From Haliclona indistincta (Eukaryota; Porifera; Demospongiae; Haplosclerida; Chalinidae): DNA of 64,000 bases. The position numbers and the translations under genes are program-made. How positions within the stretch are numbered: position 1 is the first letter of the stretch; each line of letters starts with the position of its first letter. The notes under the pieces are model-generated. The model saw only the letters and a program-made list of their open reading frames with translations. It did no database searches and had not been told where the DNA came from. This document shows positions 23,791-35,191 of the stretch, in pieces. The stretch covers positions 6,009,572 through 6,073,571 of the forward strand of contig OZ024783.1 of the NCBI GenBank assembly GCA_964017065.1, read 5' to 3'.

Positions 23791-23806
23791 AAGACTCTCA
23801 AACTGT

Positions 23807-23818
23807 AGGAGGAAGGAG
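23807..23818 (+). promoter_or_regulatory. Polypurine tract of Gypsy element
   Basis: AGGAGGAAGGAG lies directly against the TG of the 3' LTR, where plus-strand synthesis is primed in LTR elements. Confidence 0.85.
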
Positions 23819-24000
23819 TGTAGTATCTCCCGTGAGAACATTGTTTGTGCTAATTTATGTTAATGTATAGAATGCTGACTGTGACACTTTTCTCTTATTT
23901 AAACCCTGCTTGTTTTGTACTCTCATGTTCTTACTCCTGTATGCTGCTGTTGTTGGGTTATAATAAATCTTAGTTAACGCTGCTCCGCAAAGATACTACA
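23819..24000 (+). repeat. 3' LTR of Gypsy element
   Basis: 182 bp, matching the 5' LTR at every position compared by eye, ending GATACTACA and followed by the target duplication GGGAA. Confidence 0.93.
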
Positions 24001-24261
24001 GGGAAATCATTCATGTACTTCGGTAAGATCAATTAATATTAAAATTCACCACTCAATCATGTATGTGAAAGTAAATTATTAGCTAAACATTGAACTTCAG
24101 CTACATACATTTAGAGTATAGTACCTTTCACGTAGAACAGAGGTGTTCTTCATAGACACCAGGCGTTTCATTGGTTGATTTTAGCCGGGAGAGTATATTT
24201 ACATAGCATTGTTTGTATAATACATGTACAAGCACTGAATGGAAACAATGAAAGCATCAAG

Positions 24262-24957
24262 GTACTGATGCCTCGGTGCAGTCATAAAGTTATAAAAAAT
24301 ATATCCACAAACACAGCTATCTACCATTCCACAAACACAGTAAACTAGTTATGCAATCGAAAGCCAATCAGTGCTGACCACAATTCAGCTGGGCGTGTCT
24401 ACAATGTTCAGTACAGCCTCGAGCAGGGCACAGCATGACGTACACGAGCGAGATAGAGTCCATAGCTTGCTTAAGACATACGCTGCTATCCAGGCTCCAG
24501 CTGTAACCCATCAGCTTCTAGGCAGTCAACTGTGGATAGTTTTGTCTACGGAGAACTCTAGATCGCCGGCAACGGCCATCGATCGCGAGGTAAGCAAAGT
24601 TACTCCATAACTCGAGAACGCAGCTTCACATACAAGTCTGCCATGCTGTTCTGAAGTAAAGACGAACTCACTAACTGTAAGGCAGCCAGCAGTAGACAAT
24701 TCTGTCTTTACATCACCAACTAGATCGCCAGCGATCGCACTTATGTAAGCAATCGCGCCATAACTCACGAACAGAGCCTTATAACCAAAATCCTTACGAT
24801 TCATTTTCAAGCAAATATCGGCTTTAGCTTGTGTTGCAAGTTTCAGTGCTTAGTTTTCTGCGAGCGACGAGAAATCCTTCCGACAGACACACACACACAC
24901 AGACAGATACACAACACGACTACTGTATGCCCCGTGGCTCCGCCCATCGAGGCATAA
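24262..24957. mobile_element. Element F, copy 1
   Basis: Left end tgatgcctcggtg and right end catcgaggcata form an inverted pair. The interior (acacagacagatacaca, gatcgcgag, cataactcacgaac) is shared with copy 2. Non-autonomous; superfamily not determined. Confidence 0.5.
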
Positions 24958-25310
24958 CAAGTGATGAATACTAGTGATAGTCATGCTACAAGTTTACACA
25001 GTCTAGACTATCACTATCTGAAGAATGACTATCATAGACCATCTGAACGGTCTTGGAATGTGAAGTTTGGTTTTTTAAAGTAATGACTATTACCATAAAA
25101 TGAAGCACCTAAGGTGCAGATGCCTCGGTGGAATGACACTATATCCTCAAACACAACCATCCACCATTTCACAAACACAGATGCATGTATACAGGATTTC
25201 TGTACAGTGCAGTGGTTTAGTTATGCAATCAGAAGCCTAACCACAATTCAACTGGGCGTGTCTACAATGTTCAGCACAGCACACACATACTGAAAACGAG
25301 CGAAATAGCT

Positions 25311-27664
25311 TCTATAAAAGAAATTAAAAAGGTTTCTATCGAAATCAAAAGGATGTAGTGATGAAGAAATCTACCACTGGTTCACAATGTAAACCAACAA
25401 GGAACAAGCATAGAATGGTAACACGATTGACTTGCTAACAGACCATAGATCCCTACATCAGTGGCTGCAGTGGCCAGACTACAGCTAGTTAAGCTATTTA
25501 CTGTTGACTGACACTTTGAATAGAATTCAGCTTGTGACAAAATATTGATCTTATGTACAGCCACTGATGTAGGGATCTATGGTCTGTTAGCAAGTCAATC
25601 GTGTTACCATTCTATGCTTGTTCCTTGTTGGTTTACATTGTGAACCAGTGGTAGATTTCTTCATCACTACATCCTTTTGATTTCGATAGAAATCTTTTTA
25701 ATTTCTTGTTTGTGTCCTTTTGTGAAGTGCAGTTCAATATCATGCATGTACGGACAAGTCTTTGTTTCCACCAATAGTTTAGTATTCCTGTTGTTGATGG
25801 CTTTTCTTAAACTTGTAGCTAAAATTGTTAAGCTGTACGTATCAGGTCTGCCTATTCGCCTACATGTACTCATGCATGCAGTGCATACTAGCCCCGCCCA
25901 CACTTGTTTGTAGACCTATACGGCGGTTATAATTATCTGGCAAGTGCAGAATGGCGATCCTACACGAGTTTACCGTTCTTCGAAGACTCCAGACAAATGA
26001 CGGGTGTGTGTTCTCCAATCCACACGGCGCAGCGATACTTCAGCTGCTTGGTCACGTGCGCTACCCATTGCTTGGTCACGTGCGTATTGCGCAATCACAA
26101 TAATGGCGTCTAACACTAAGCTGACAATGGATCACGATCGAGAAATCGCGGAACTTAGATCGCCGTTACGCTAAAAACAAAGCTCAAAAGGCACATGCCA
26201 GGAGAATTTCACGACTGTTCGTGGATGTTTTGGTCTCGGCACTGCTCGCGTAAAGGCGCTAGGCGAGTGGAAGAAAGAAAGAAGAAAGAAGAAAACGAAG
26301 TCAAGATGACGAAACTCGATTTTCACCGTTTCCAGGTTCGTCACTTTAGTAACAATTTCGAGCAATCTCCTTGCTACTGTAAGATGGGGCAACGCCAGAG
26401 AGCAGATACAAGTGTCTAAAGACGTATAAAATTCAACACCAGGCGAAATATCAGCGTTTGAACGCTAATACAAAGAAATTAAAAAATTTCTATCAAAATC
26501 AAAAGGATGTAGTGATGAAGAAATCTACCACTGGTTCACAATGTAAACCAACAAGGAACAAGCATAGAATAGTAACACGATTGGCTTGCTAACAGACCAT
26601 AGATCCCTACATCAGTGGCTGCAGTGGCCAGACTATAGCTAGTTAAGCTTTTTACTGTTGACTGACACTTTGAATAGAATTCAGCTTGTGACAAAATATT
26701 GATCTTATGTACAGCCACTGATGTAGGGATCTATGGTCTGTTAGCAAGTCAATCGTGTTACCATTCTATGCTTGTTCCTTGTTGGTTTACATTGTGAACC
26801 AGTGGTAGATTTCTTCATCACTACATCCCTTTGATTTCGATAGAAATCTTTTTAATTTCTTGTTTATGTCCTTTTTTCTTTTAGTGAAGTGCAGTTCAAT
26901 ATCATGCATGTACTTTGTTTCAGTGCATACGAGCCCCGCCCACACTTGTTTGTAGACCTATACGGCGGTTATAATTATCTGGCAAGTGCAGAATGGCGAT
27001 CCTACACGAGCTTACCGTTCTTCGAAGACTCCAGACAAATGCCGGGTGTGTGTTCTCCGTGATAGTGATCCACACGGCGCAGCGATACTTTAGCTGCTTG
27101 GTCACGTGCGCTACCCATCGCGGAACTTAGATTTTTTTTTTCATAAGTGTGGAATAATTGAATGAAAATACATGTACATAGGCTGGTTTGATTAAAAAAC
27201 AAACTTAGATCGCCGTTACGCTAAAAACAAAGCTCAAAAGGCACATGCCAGGAGAATTTCATGACTGTTCGTGGATGTTTTGGTCTCGGCACTGCTCGCG
27301 TAAAGGCGCTAGGCGAGTGGAAGAAAGAAAGAAGAAGAAAGAAAGAAGAAAACGAAGATGACGAAACTCGATTTTCACCGTTTCCAGGTTCGTCACTTTA
27401 GTAACAATTTCGAGCAATCTCCTTGCTACTGTAAGATGGGGCAACGCCAGAGAGCAGATACAAGTGTCTAAAGACGTATAAAATTCAACACCAGGCGAAA
27501 TATCAGCGTTTGAACGCTAATACATTGTATTTGCCGCCATCTTGTTTTCTCGTTCATCCCTACATAGGAAGTCACTACCGTGCCTCCCTAATTGTATGTA
27601 TAGTAGCCGCCATCTTGTTTTCTCGTTCATCCCTACATAGGGAGTCACTACCGTGCCTCCCTAA
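25311..27664 (+). mobile_element. Unit U copy 4, with U5 nested near its 3' end
   Basis: Starts TAAAAGAAATTAAAAAGG (25311), foldback to about 25707, arm to 26472. It then resumes at 27592 (ttgtatgta...) and ends with the hairpin GGGAGTCAC-TACC-GTGCCTCCC and TAA (27664). The host element F is cut between A and T with no duplication. A 74-codon frame in the arm (26195-26419) is the recurrent U frame. Confidence 0.75.
26473..27591 (+). mobile_element. Unit U copy 5, nested in U4
   Basis: Starts AAGAAATTAAAAAATTTC and ends CCCTAA. The U consensus aacgctaataca-ttgtatg is split exactly between A and T without duplication. A 69-bp insertion (27133-27201) with the repeat AACTTAGAT on both sides lies in its arm. 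Confidence 0.75.
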
Positions 27665-28141
27665 TAGCTTGCTTACACAATTTCTCTGGACCTGCGCCTG
27701 CTATCCTGAAGTGAAATTCTTACCTAGGTAGTCAAGTGTGGATAGCTTTGCGTTTGAAGAACTCCAGATCGCCAGCAACAGCCACGATCAATCGCGAGTG
27801 AGCAAATAGCGCCATAACTCACGAACTAAGCTTCGTATAAAGTTTTCACTTGGTCGAAAGCGAGATAATACCGTGTTCTACTTGCATTGCTAGTGTCAGG
27901 GCTTAACTTTCAGCGCACGCTACAAAACTGAACCAGGTGACGTGCTAACTCGCGAACAGAGCCTTAGGACTAAAATTCTTACAATTCATTTTCAAGCAAA
28001 TATCGATTTTAGCTTGTGTTGCACGTTTCAGCGCTTAGTTTTCAGCAAGCGACGAGAAATCCTGCCGACAGACAGACACACACACAGACAGATACACAAA
28101 CCGACTACCGTATGCCCCGTGGCTCCGCCCACCGAGGCATA

Positions 28142-28292
28142 ATAATGTAGAAAGTTTCGCCATATAAAATTTTCACAAGACGGCCAAAAGTTTGAAATTT
28201 ATGTGACTAAAATTTGTTGCTTCTATGTAAAATGTATGAAAAAAAATAAAAATTTCGCTCTTGAGATAGCGATGCGCACTAAAAAGTTTAAG
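28142..28292 (+). other. Remnant of intron 3 of gene B
   Basis: The stretch from about 28160 (atgtgactaaaatttg, tgcttctatgtaaaatg, aaaaatttcgctctt) aligns with 6930-7015 of intron 3 in gene A. It is an island of original gene sequence between transposons. Confidence 0.6.
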
Positions 28293-28680
28293 GTGGCGGG
28301 TAACCAGAATTAATGATGTTCATGACTTTTGCAAGTAGCTGTATTTTCCTAGCCATGGATATTCGTGTAGACAGAGTTGCTGCGTGCAGTTTTGCTTGCC
28401 TACCGATGGAGATTGAATATACCAAATTTCAGCAATGAAGCGTTAGCCATCGCCGAGCAACGAGCTCGCCCTGTGAAGACTAAACACGATCGATTGTGGA
28501 ACCGTTTTCTTTAGTTGTGCGAAAGGTACGAAGCTAAAACTGTTCAAGCAAGCTCATCTGACATATGTGCAGGAATCTATGCGATGATTTCGCCGCGAGC
28601 GCTGCTCGTACGCGTTATTACAGCAACGCAGGCTGTGCTGTCTGGCAGCACATAGCCTCGCCTCCAGGCTAGATATCATA
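28293..28680 (+). mobile_element. Element D fragment (D1)
   Basis: Begins AAGGTGGCGGGTAACC and is colinear with D2, D3 and D4. It ends near tagcctcgcctccaggcta, which is the terminal repeat of the complete copy D4. Confidence 0.6.
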
Positions 28681-28959
28681 ATTATTATTATTATCAACAA
28701 AAACAGAACACAACATAGATAGAAGATTATACCTGATGAAGAAATGAATATAGACAAGTGATAAATGATTATACCTGATAGAGAAATGAATAATATAAAT
28801 AGACAAGTGATAAATGATTAAGTGATATATGGCATATTGCCAATAAGAAAAAACCAAACGAACAAAACAGAGCAAGCGAACAAACAAACAACAAAAAAAT
28901 AATTAACAAAATAAAAATAAAACAAGTACATTGTAATAGTTATTATTAAATATTATTGA

Positions 28960-29505
28960 ATTATTCAATGCCATCCAAGTAGGGAAGATCAGCCGAAGAG
29001 TTGCTAATCCACATTGAGGCATTTCCTCTCCACAAGCAGATAGAAAGACGTTAGAAGAGATGGTGTGTTGTCGCACTCGGAAGATTGTCCAGATGAGCAG
29101 CCTGCCAGTGACCAATCTCTTTAAGCACTGATGCAGCACCGGTGCTCCACCCACCTAGTGTCTCAACAGGTAGTGGAAAGAACTGAATGCCGGCTTGCTG
29201 ACAACGTGGACCATGGACAGCAATTTTCCTGTCAGCCGCTACTTTCAGTGCATGACCTTGTGTTACAGCAGATTCAGCCAAGGTTAGCTGCTGCATAGGC
29301 GAAATAACTGTAACATCGAGGGCAGCAGGAGAGCCGTCTTTCCATGATGGTAGAAAAACGTCAGCAGGACGAGCACTAGAGTTGGAGAGCAAATATGGAG
29401 CTTCCAACCTTGGAGATAAGGCAGCTAGTCTGGCAGCTAGTCTGGCAGCTGAGAAGATCACGTCTCGTATAGTGTTATGTCTTGTGATCTTCTCACCATG
29501 TTATT
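28960..29505 (-). pseudogene. C-terminal fragment of a second retroelement
   Basis: The minus-strand frame reads RHNTIRDVIFSAAR, then RPADVFLPSWKDG, then AALDVTVISP and VETLGGWS (29461-29051), followed after a stop by LWRGNASMWIS near 28990. This motif series is found at the C-terminus of reverse-transcriptase-like proteins in many invertebrate genomes; the spaced acidic residues suggest a restriction-like nuclease fold, which is inference. It is cut off at 29505, where the 3' end of the larger LINE begins. Confidence 0.5.
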
Positions 29506-29551
29506 ATTATTATTATTGAGAACACACACCAACATAGGTGCATAATTATAA

Positions 29552-32493
29552 TTATGAAGTTAGAATAGTCCGGAGCATTAGTTCAGTATCAGAAGTACCA
29601 TGAATAATATCAAGATTCTTTTCCAAAAAAGGCCGAACAACAGTAGCACAATATTTGCCATCATCATGGTAGATTTTCAAAAATTGCGACCCAAACACAG
29701 AATTGAGACCAGCGAAGGAATACACCAGTACAGAAGAATCACGAAGAACAGCACGAACAAGCAGATTCGAACTGTTAGAAGCTCTGTCAATAAATTTAGC
29801 AGATCTTGAGAATACAAGGTTATAAATACTTAACATATTAGCACAACAGTGCAAAATAGAAGTGTGAGTATTAGCAGGTAGGGACCAGATACGTCGCAAG
29901 CAATTATTAAAAGCCACCTCAAGGACTCTAAGAGATTTAGATGAGAGCTTCCACAGCTCACAGCCATACAAAGCAAGGAAATGAGATTGAAATAAGTATG
30001 ATACGAGGGAAGGACCAACGTACCCGAGGGTGGTGAAGAGATTATTGGCTGCACCGATAAGATATCGAGTCTTAAGCAGAATATCCTCAGAATCTGAAAG
30101 ATCATATTTCAACCTGTTACCAAGATGTAGCACCGAGTCTGTAAAATGTAGAGATTGCCCAAAGAAATTGAAGCAGACATCGTCTGAAGCCCGATTACCA
30201 AGACAAAATTTGATCAACTGAGTTTTCTGTGGATTAAAAACAAGGCCACAATCAGATGCAAAGGATTCACAAGTACAAAGCAATAAACGCAGCACAGAAG
30301 CAGAGGGAGCTAACAAAACAACATCATCTGCATACGCCAGGACTCCAGCAAAGTGATGACTCCAGTGACAACCAACACCACTGGATTTCAATCTAAGGAG
30401 AAGTTCGTCGAGGTAAATAGCAAAAAGGATGGGAGAAAGAACACCTCCCTGTCGAACTTCATTGGAAACGACAAAAGGGTGAGACAGAGCAGCGTCCCAC
30501 CTGACTCTCAAATTTTGAGATACATACCACGAATGGAGGAGACGTGCAACTAAGGGGGGCAAACCACGAGAAAGCAATAACTTAAACAAGATATCATGTC
30601 TAACCAAATCAAAAGCCTTCGAAGCATCCAGAAAACAAGCAAATACCGAAGAGTCATGGTGAATGTCATCTTGAAAGTTGTAACCTCGCGACTTGCTTCA
30701 AAACACCAGTGCAGAGAGTGGTAGAGAGGTCCTTCCTAAAACCAAACTGTAGGTTACAACTGTCCAGGTGAGACACATATTGAATAAGAATAATGCACCA
30801 TTCGAGGATCTTACTGAGAGAGGAAGCTAGAGCAATGGATCGGTAACTGTCAGAGTGAGAGAGGCTTTTTCCAGGTTTAGGAACTGGTACTAGTAAACAG
30901 TCAATAATCTGAGGGAGAAAGCCATGATGCAGTAACGCTGTAAAAAAAAGCACTAAGACGTCTGAAATAACAGGAGCTGCAACCACAAAATGAGTAGAAT
31001 CAAGATTTGAAGCATCTCTTTTACCCTTCTTGAGATTACCAATCGCTTCCAAAATAACCTCATATGAAAAAGAGCAAATGTAAATCAGAACTTTCAAGAT
31101 CCAAATCACTAGGATCGAACGAAGAATCAGCATACTTATTCAAGGTGCCCATTAATTTGACACGAAAAACCTCAGAAATTTCATCCTCATCACTTAAGCC
31201 ATCAACCACAGAGTTGGTAGAAGAATGCGAGCCTCTTTTCAATTGATTGATCTGCTTCCAAAACTTCCTTTTATTGCGAATGGAAAATGCAGAAGTCAGC
31301 TTCTCACGCCGAATGTATCGCTCCCTACGCTTTAGCCTCCTAACCTCATACTTGAAATGACATTTAGCCTTTTTCTTTATCTGTATCAGAACACCAGAGG
31401 AGGGAGACCCAGCTTCAAGCCAAACTCGATGCCAGAAATTGGCTTTATACTTCAGGTCTTTTGCAAAATCATTCCAGCCAGGTGTAACGTGGGTATGTTT
31501 AGAAACAGTAGATGGCAATGCCTCAAGAGAAGCTGTAGAGATACAGTCAAGAAAGGATTGAAGAAAGATATTAATACAATCAGAATGGGTAGTACAGAAA
31601 GGGTCAGAGCATGATACCACTTCTGGAGGCAAAACAGGTAAGTTATCAGACAAAAGATTAAGAAAATTAACAATATGGTGTTCTTGCACTTTATCCCAAT
31701 TTGTACGAGGAGGAAGCCGAGGAGGTGTACCGACTGGATTGTCAATCATAGCCAGAGTACTCACACAAATATTAAAAGACGCAAATATAGGGAGATGATC
31801 AGAAAGATTAGCACCAATATTTATAGGATTAACAGCTGATACAAGATGGGCCAAGTCAATACTGCAAACAAAGTGATCAATAAGAGAAGTAGATTCAGAA
31901 GCTGAGGATGAGTAAGTGAATTGAACTGTAGAAAGGGGCAACTGGTCTAAACAAACCGAAGCTCGATTTTGTAAGAGAGAGGAAAACAACAAAGCACGAG
32001 GGGAAGGTACACGAACATCAACATTAAAATCTCCTGCAATAATCACATGATCAAATAAAACAAGAGTCCATGAATCCTCAATTTCTGTTAGTGCGAACAG
32101 AAACTCATCATGGGACTGGGAGTCATGATAGTTCGTAGGAAGGTAAACGCAAATACAGAGAAGAGATTTGTCATCAATTGAGAGCGAAACAGCACAAAAA
32201 CGTTTAGAATAACATGGAAGAGGACTAACTTTGGCAGATAAAGATTTGCGATAAATTATACCACAGCCACCAAATGGACGACCAAGGAGCACAGAGTCAT
32301 CATCCATACCTGAAACACCATGTGAGCAAAACTGAGAAGAAAGGGTAAGAGAATCAAGCTGTGCACCTAATAACCAATGCTCTTGAATGAAACATTAATC
32401 AAAATCATCACTAATATCAGATATCAATGAACGACCAGAATTCCACCCCCTACAGTTATAGGAAACCATACGCAGAGGAAACAGGGAAGCCAT
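29552..32493 (-). pseudogene. LINE ORF2: endonuclease and reverse transcriptase
   Basis: Start MASLFPLRMVSYNCRGWNSG at 32493, then an in-frame TAA (32397-32395) where intact elements have a QEHWL context. The apurinic-endonuclease-like part (to 31060) has IIAGDFNVD and SDHLPI. A frameshift near 31080 leads to the RT part with SYRSIALASSLSK; a second near 30685 leads to FLDASKAFD, RQGGVLSPILF and the catalytic AYADDVVLL (about 30330), ending in the LINE-type C-terminal region at 29552. The target-primed reverse transcription machinery is recognisable but broken. Confidence 0.8.
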
Positions 32494-33758
32494 TATTGAG
32501 ACGTATGTTGGGCTCCAGACAGAGTCAACGAAGAAGCAGGAAGAGTAGAGAAAGAATTAGGTACGGAAATGGGACATATCCTGGCGAATAAGGATGCCAC
32601 TGAGTCTAATTTGAATTTAGCTGCAAGCAAAAGACGTTTATCCCAACAGTACGGAGCTTGACAATGGTGGGTCGACAGCGATCAACAGTTTTCTTTCCAA
32701 TACGAAAAAGGTCCTTCAAATCTTTTGTGGAGTCAGTGAGAAAAGCAGAAATCTCATCAACCAGGTTACGCGTGTCAACAAGCGACCCTTCAGGAAGGCC
32801 GAACAAAATGACAAAAGCACTACGGTCTACACCGTCTCGCTGAGGGCTGCGATTGGTACCAGCAGAGGGCGGGACTGGGGGGCAACTTGGTTACGTATGC
32901 CAGTGGAGACTTGAGACATACTGACCTTCATGGTAGAAACATTAGAGGAAAGAAGAGATAAAGAGTTACCAACAGATGCATTAACTTCAGCACAGGAGGA
33001 GCTGATGTGAGACTTCAAACTATCTAAGTGACCACGATGAGATAACAGGCTAGAAGAAATAGCAGAGATATCATGGTGCAGCTTATCAACAAGAGTGGAG
33101 GTGTCTTTCAAAAGAGAAGCAGGATCGCCAGAAGAAAGCACAGGAATGCGCAACAAATGTTCAGCTTCGCAAAAAATGGAGGGAATCGAGGAAGGTGAGT
33201 CTAACTTGTCAAAGGCTTGCAACAGGTCATCATAAACAGCAACGGTAGCAGTTCTCTTATCGGTATCTCTTCTTACATGGTAAACAAAGTCAAGGATAGT
33301 CAGCTTGGCTTGGGAATGGTTCCAGAGGAGTCTCATAGCATCAGAGAGGTCAGCATCATGAAAATTATCAATGAGACTCCTCTTGATAGCAGCAAAATCA
33401 AAGCGCAAGCGAGCAGCTTTAATGAAAGCTAGTACAGGGTGACACAATAAGTTAACAGAACCACATACCACAGAATAAGCAGGGTCAGAAGCAGTAATAG
33501 CTGAAGGTGGAGATGGCAAGAAGCAGGATCGTTAAGAGAGGCGTCAGAGCAAATGTCACCATCAAGGAACAAAATAGAGCCGATAGGAGACTTGTTATGA
33601 GTGATGGAGCGCTTCCAGTTCTTCGCACTACCCTTACCACCCAATGATTCAAGTTTGGAAGGCGTAACCCAGTCTGAACCAACAAGAACACACTTAATAT
33701 TCCTTTTACCAAGGGCTGTCTGAGACTTGAAAAAGTCAACATCAAACTGAGCACTCAC
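32494..33758 (-). pseudogene. LINE ORF1: SAND-like, helical and RRM-like regions
   Basis: The first block (33758-33500) reads GSDWVTPSKLESLGGK and KNWKRSI, the pattern of a SAND DNA-binding domain (W-x-TP, then K-x-WK-x-SI). After a frameshift near 33515 comes a roughly 230-residue block rich in Ser/Leu with likely coiled helices. After another shift, LFGLPEGS, then FRIGKK and RPTIVKL (32806-32640) look like the RRM-type segment of L1/CR1-like ORF1 proteins. One further base deletion near 32650 breaks the end (WDKRLLLAAKFKL). ORF1 proteins bind RNA and chaperone retrotransposition. Confidence 0.65.
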
Positions 33759-33959
33759 ATGACCACAGACACAGAAAGGTGCTTATACTGGAGGCGTTGC
33801 GCGACGGTGTAGACATAGTACAAGAACGCCGCTACCACCACGAGTCCGCTGGATTCAGTGTCCTCGAGGGCATCGGGGCTCCTGAACGGGCACGAAGGGA
33901 AGAGCAGGCAGCAAAAGTCAACGGAAAGGAGCACGTAGGGCAAGGGACGGCTGCCAATT

Positions 33960-35191
33960 ATAGGGTCAGGAATCCAAACTCACAGCTGGTTTTCCTTATA
34001 GGGTGTCCATACTCACAGATGGTTTCCCGACTACGAGGCAGCACCAACCCTTGAAGCACGAGCCGTAGGCATGCGCTTATTATGCCGGAATAATTTTGAG
34101 AATAATAGGCAATGAAAAGAATTTGAGAATATTCTGGAATAATCGGTCAAATTTTGATACGTCGAGCACGTGCGCTAAGTCAACTATGGCAGCTAAAACT
34201 GTCCTGAACTGTCTCAGTAGAAGCAGCAGTAGAAGAGTTGATGGGTGCCACTGATGAGAGAGAATGGTGACGCCGATTACGAACTGTCTTTGAGTGATAG
34301 CGAAGAGGAAACCAGTGCAAACGATGAATCATCAGACGATCAGAGAATCATGTTGCTGCTATACCCGCAATACAATGCCAACAGCTGCTAAGCAAGCTGC
34401 AGCACCTAGTATTCTTACCGTGCTACGTCCTCCAAGGCCTTCTCAACTTCCAAGGAAACGGACAATCGATCGTAATCCGCCTATGAACACACTCCTATGA
34501 AGGCATTCAAAGCTGCTCGTCAGTTACTTTTCACCACACTTTGTCAAAAAATTTAAACCTGAATGTGATTTGAATAGTTTACTTAATCCCTTCCATTTAT
34601 TACACCAACAAAGTTATCAGAGCTTAGAGAAGAATTTCCAAAATATGCTGTTCTTACAGATGAGATTTCTTCTGAGTATTCGAGCTTACAATTTTCGTCT
34701 GTTCCAAAATCGTCTGTTCCAAAATCGAGTGAAACTGCTCAAATTTCTTTGTTCTTCAGCCTTCTTCTGGTGCTGCAGAATGAGTGTTTTTGTTTTGAAT
34801 AACTCATTTTGGAAGAGGCAGCTAAGAACACTTGAAGATTATGTACGTTGAAGCCTCTGTTATGCTACAGTACAACAAATCAACAAAATTTAATGATTAG
34901 CTATAGTTCACTATTATAACTTCACATGAATTTTGTAATTGTGCACATTAATTTTTTTCGAAAACATAAATTATAGGAATAATCTGAGAATAATCGGTCA
35001 ATCTCATATGGGAATAATAGGATTAAAAATTGAGAAATTCTAAAAAGAATAATAGGAAAAAATAAAAGAATAATTAGCTCAAGCCTAACGAGCCGGGGTA
35101 TCCTACTCACAGCAGGCTTCCCTGGCAACAGGGCACAGGGTATCCTCACTGACAGCAGGCTTTCCCGGGATTCAAACTTCACGGGTAATAA
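33960..35191. mobile_element. hAT-like element inside short degenerate repeats
   Basis: The element 34066-35087 has terminal repeats TAGGCATGCGCTTATTAT and (inverted) TAGGCTTGAGCTAATTAT and an 8-bp duplication ACGAGCCG (34058-34065, 35088-35095), as in hAT. Inside, 34272-34390 encodes an acidic DSEEETS-like stretch, perhaps a transposase N-terminus relic. Outside it, four diverged copies of a roughly 30-bp repeat (gtatcc-actcacagcaggcttcc) sit at about 33962, 33998, 35094 and 35131. They may belong to the 5' region of the adjacent LINE. Confidence 0.65.

Larger units (their letters stand above)
19684..24000 (+). mobile_element. Full-length Gypsy/Ty3 LTR retrotransposon
   Basis: A 4317-bp element with two 182-bp LTRs that look identical by eye, a primer binding site, one uninterrupted 1299-codon gag-pol frame and a polypurine tract. 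It is flanked by the 5-bp duplication GGGAA (19679-19683 and 24001-24005). Identical LTRs and an intact frame imply recent transposition. The tRNA-Ser-type primer site and single-ORF layout fit mag-like Gypsy lineages. No envelope frame is present. Confidence 0.95.
19029..24022 (+). pseudogene. Receptor gene B, exons 1-3, interrupted by a Gypsy element
   Basis: Exon 1 (19029-19116) encodes the signal peptide, exon 2 (19179-19339) the start of the NIDO domain, and exon 3 (19410-19683 plus 24006-24022) its middle. These match gene A exons 1-3 in phase and sequence. The Gypsy insertion after 19683 brings an in-frame TAG at 19686. Removing the element and one copy of the GGGAA duplication restores a frame ending before the donor gtaagatc, with the Cys pattern of gene A, so the exon was intact before insertion. 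The following intron begins like intron 3 of gene A and should lead to exon 4 at 50916. The allele shown cannot encode the full receptor; the insertion may be young or polymorphic. Confidence 0.8.
25107..28141. mobile_element. Element F, copy 2, interrupted by U4 and U5
   Basis: The left part 25107-25315 (gatgcctcggtgg) and the right part 27665-28141 (ending ccaccgaggcataa) are two halves of one F element. The join ttcta + tagcttgc matches copy 1 (catagcttgc), giving the empty site for U4. Confidence 0.55.
29506..33790 (-). mobile_element. Near-complete decayed non-LTR retrotransposon
   Basis: On the minus strand the order is ORF1 (to about 32493), ORF2 with endonuclease and reverse transcriptase (32493 to 29552), then a short 3' UTR ending in an AAT repeat (29506-29518). 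ORF1 stop and ORF2 start overlap as TAATG (32495-32491), a reinitiation layout common in LINEs. At least four frameshifts and one premature stop make it inactive. The AAT tail resembles I/L2-type elements; the clade is not settled. Confidence 0.82.

Noticed and set aside
19684..24000. Endogenous retrovirus with envelope
   Set aside because: The single frame ends shortly after integrase and the polypurine tract follows; there is no room for an envelope gene.
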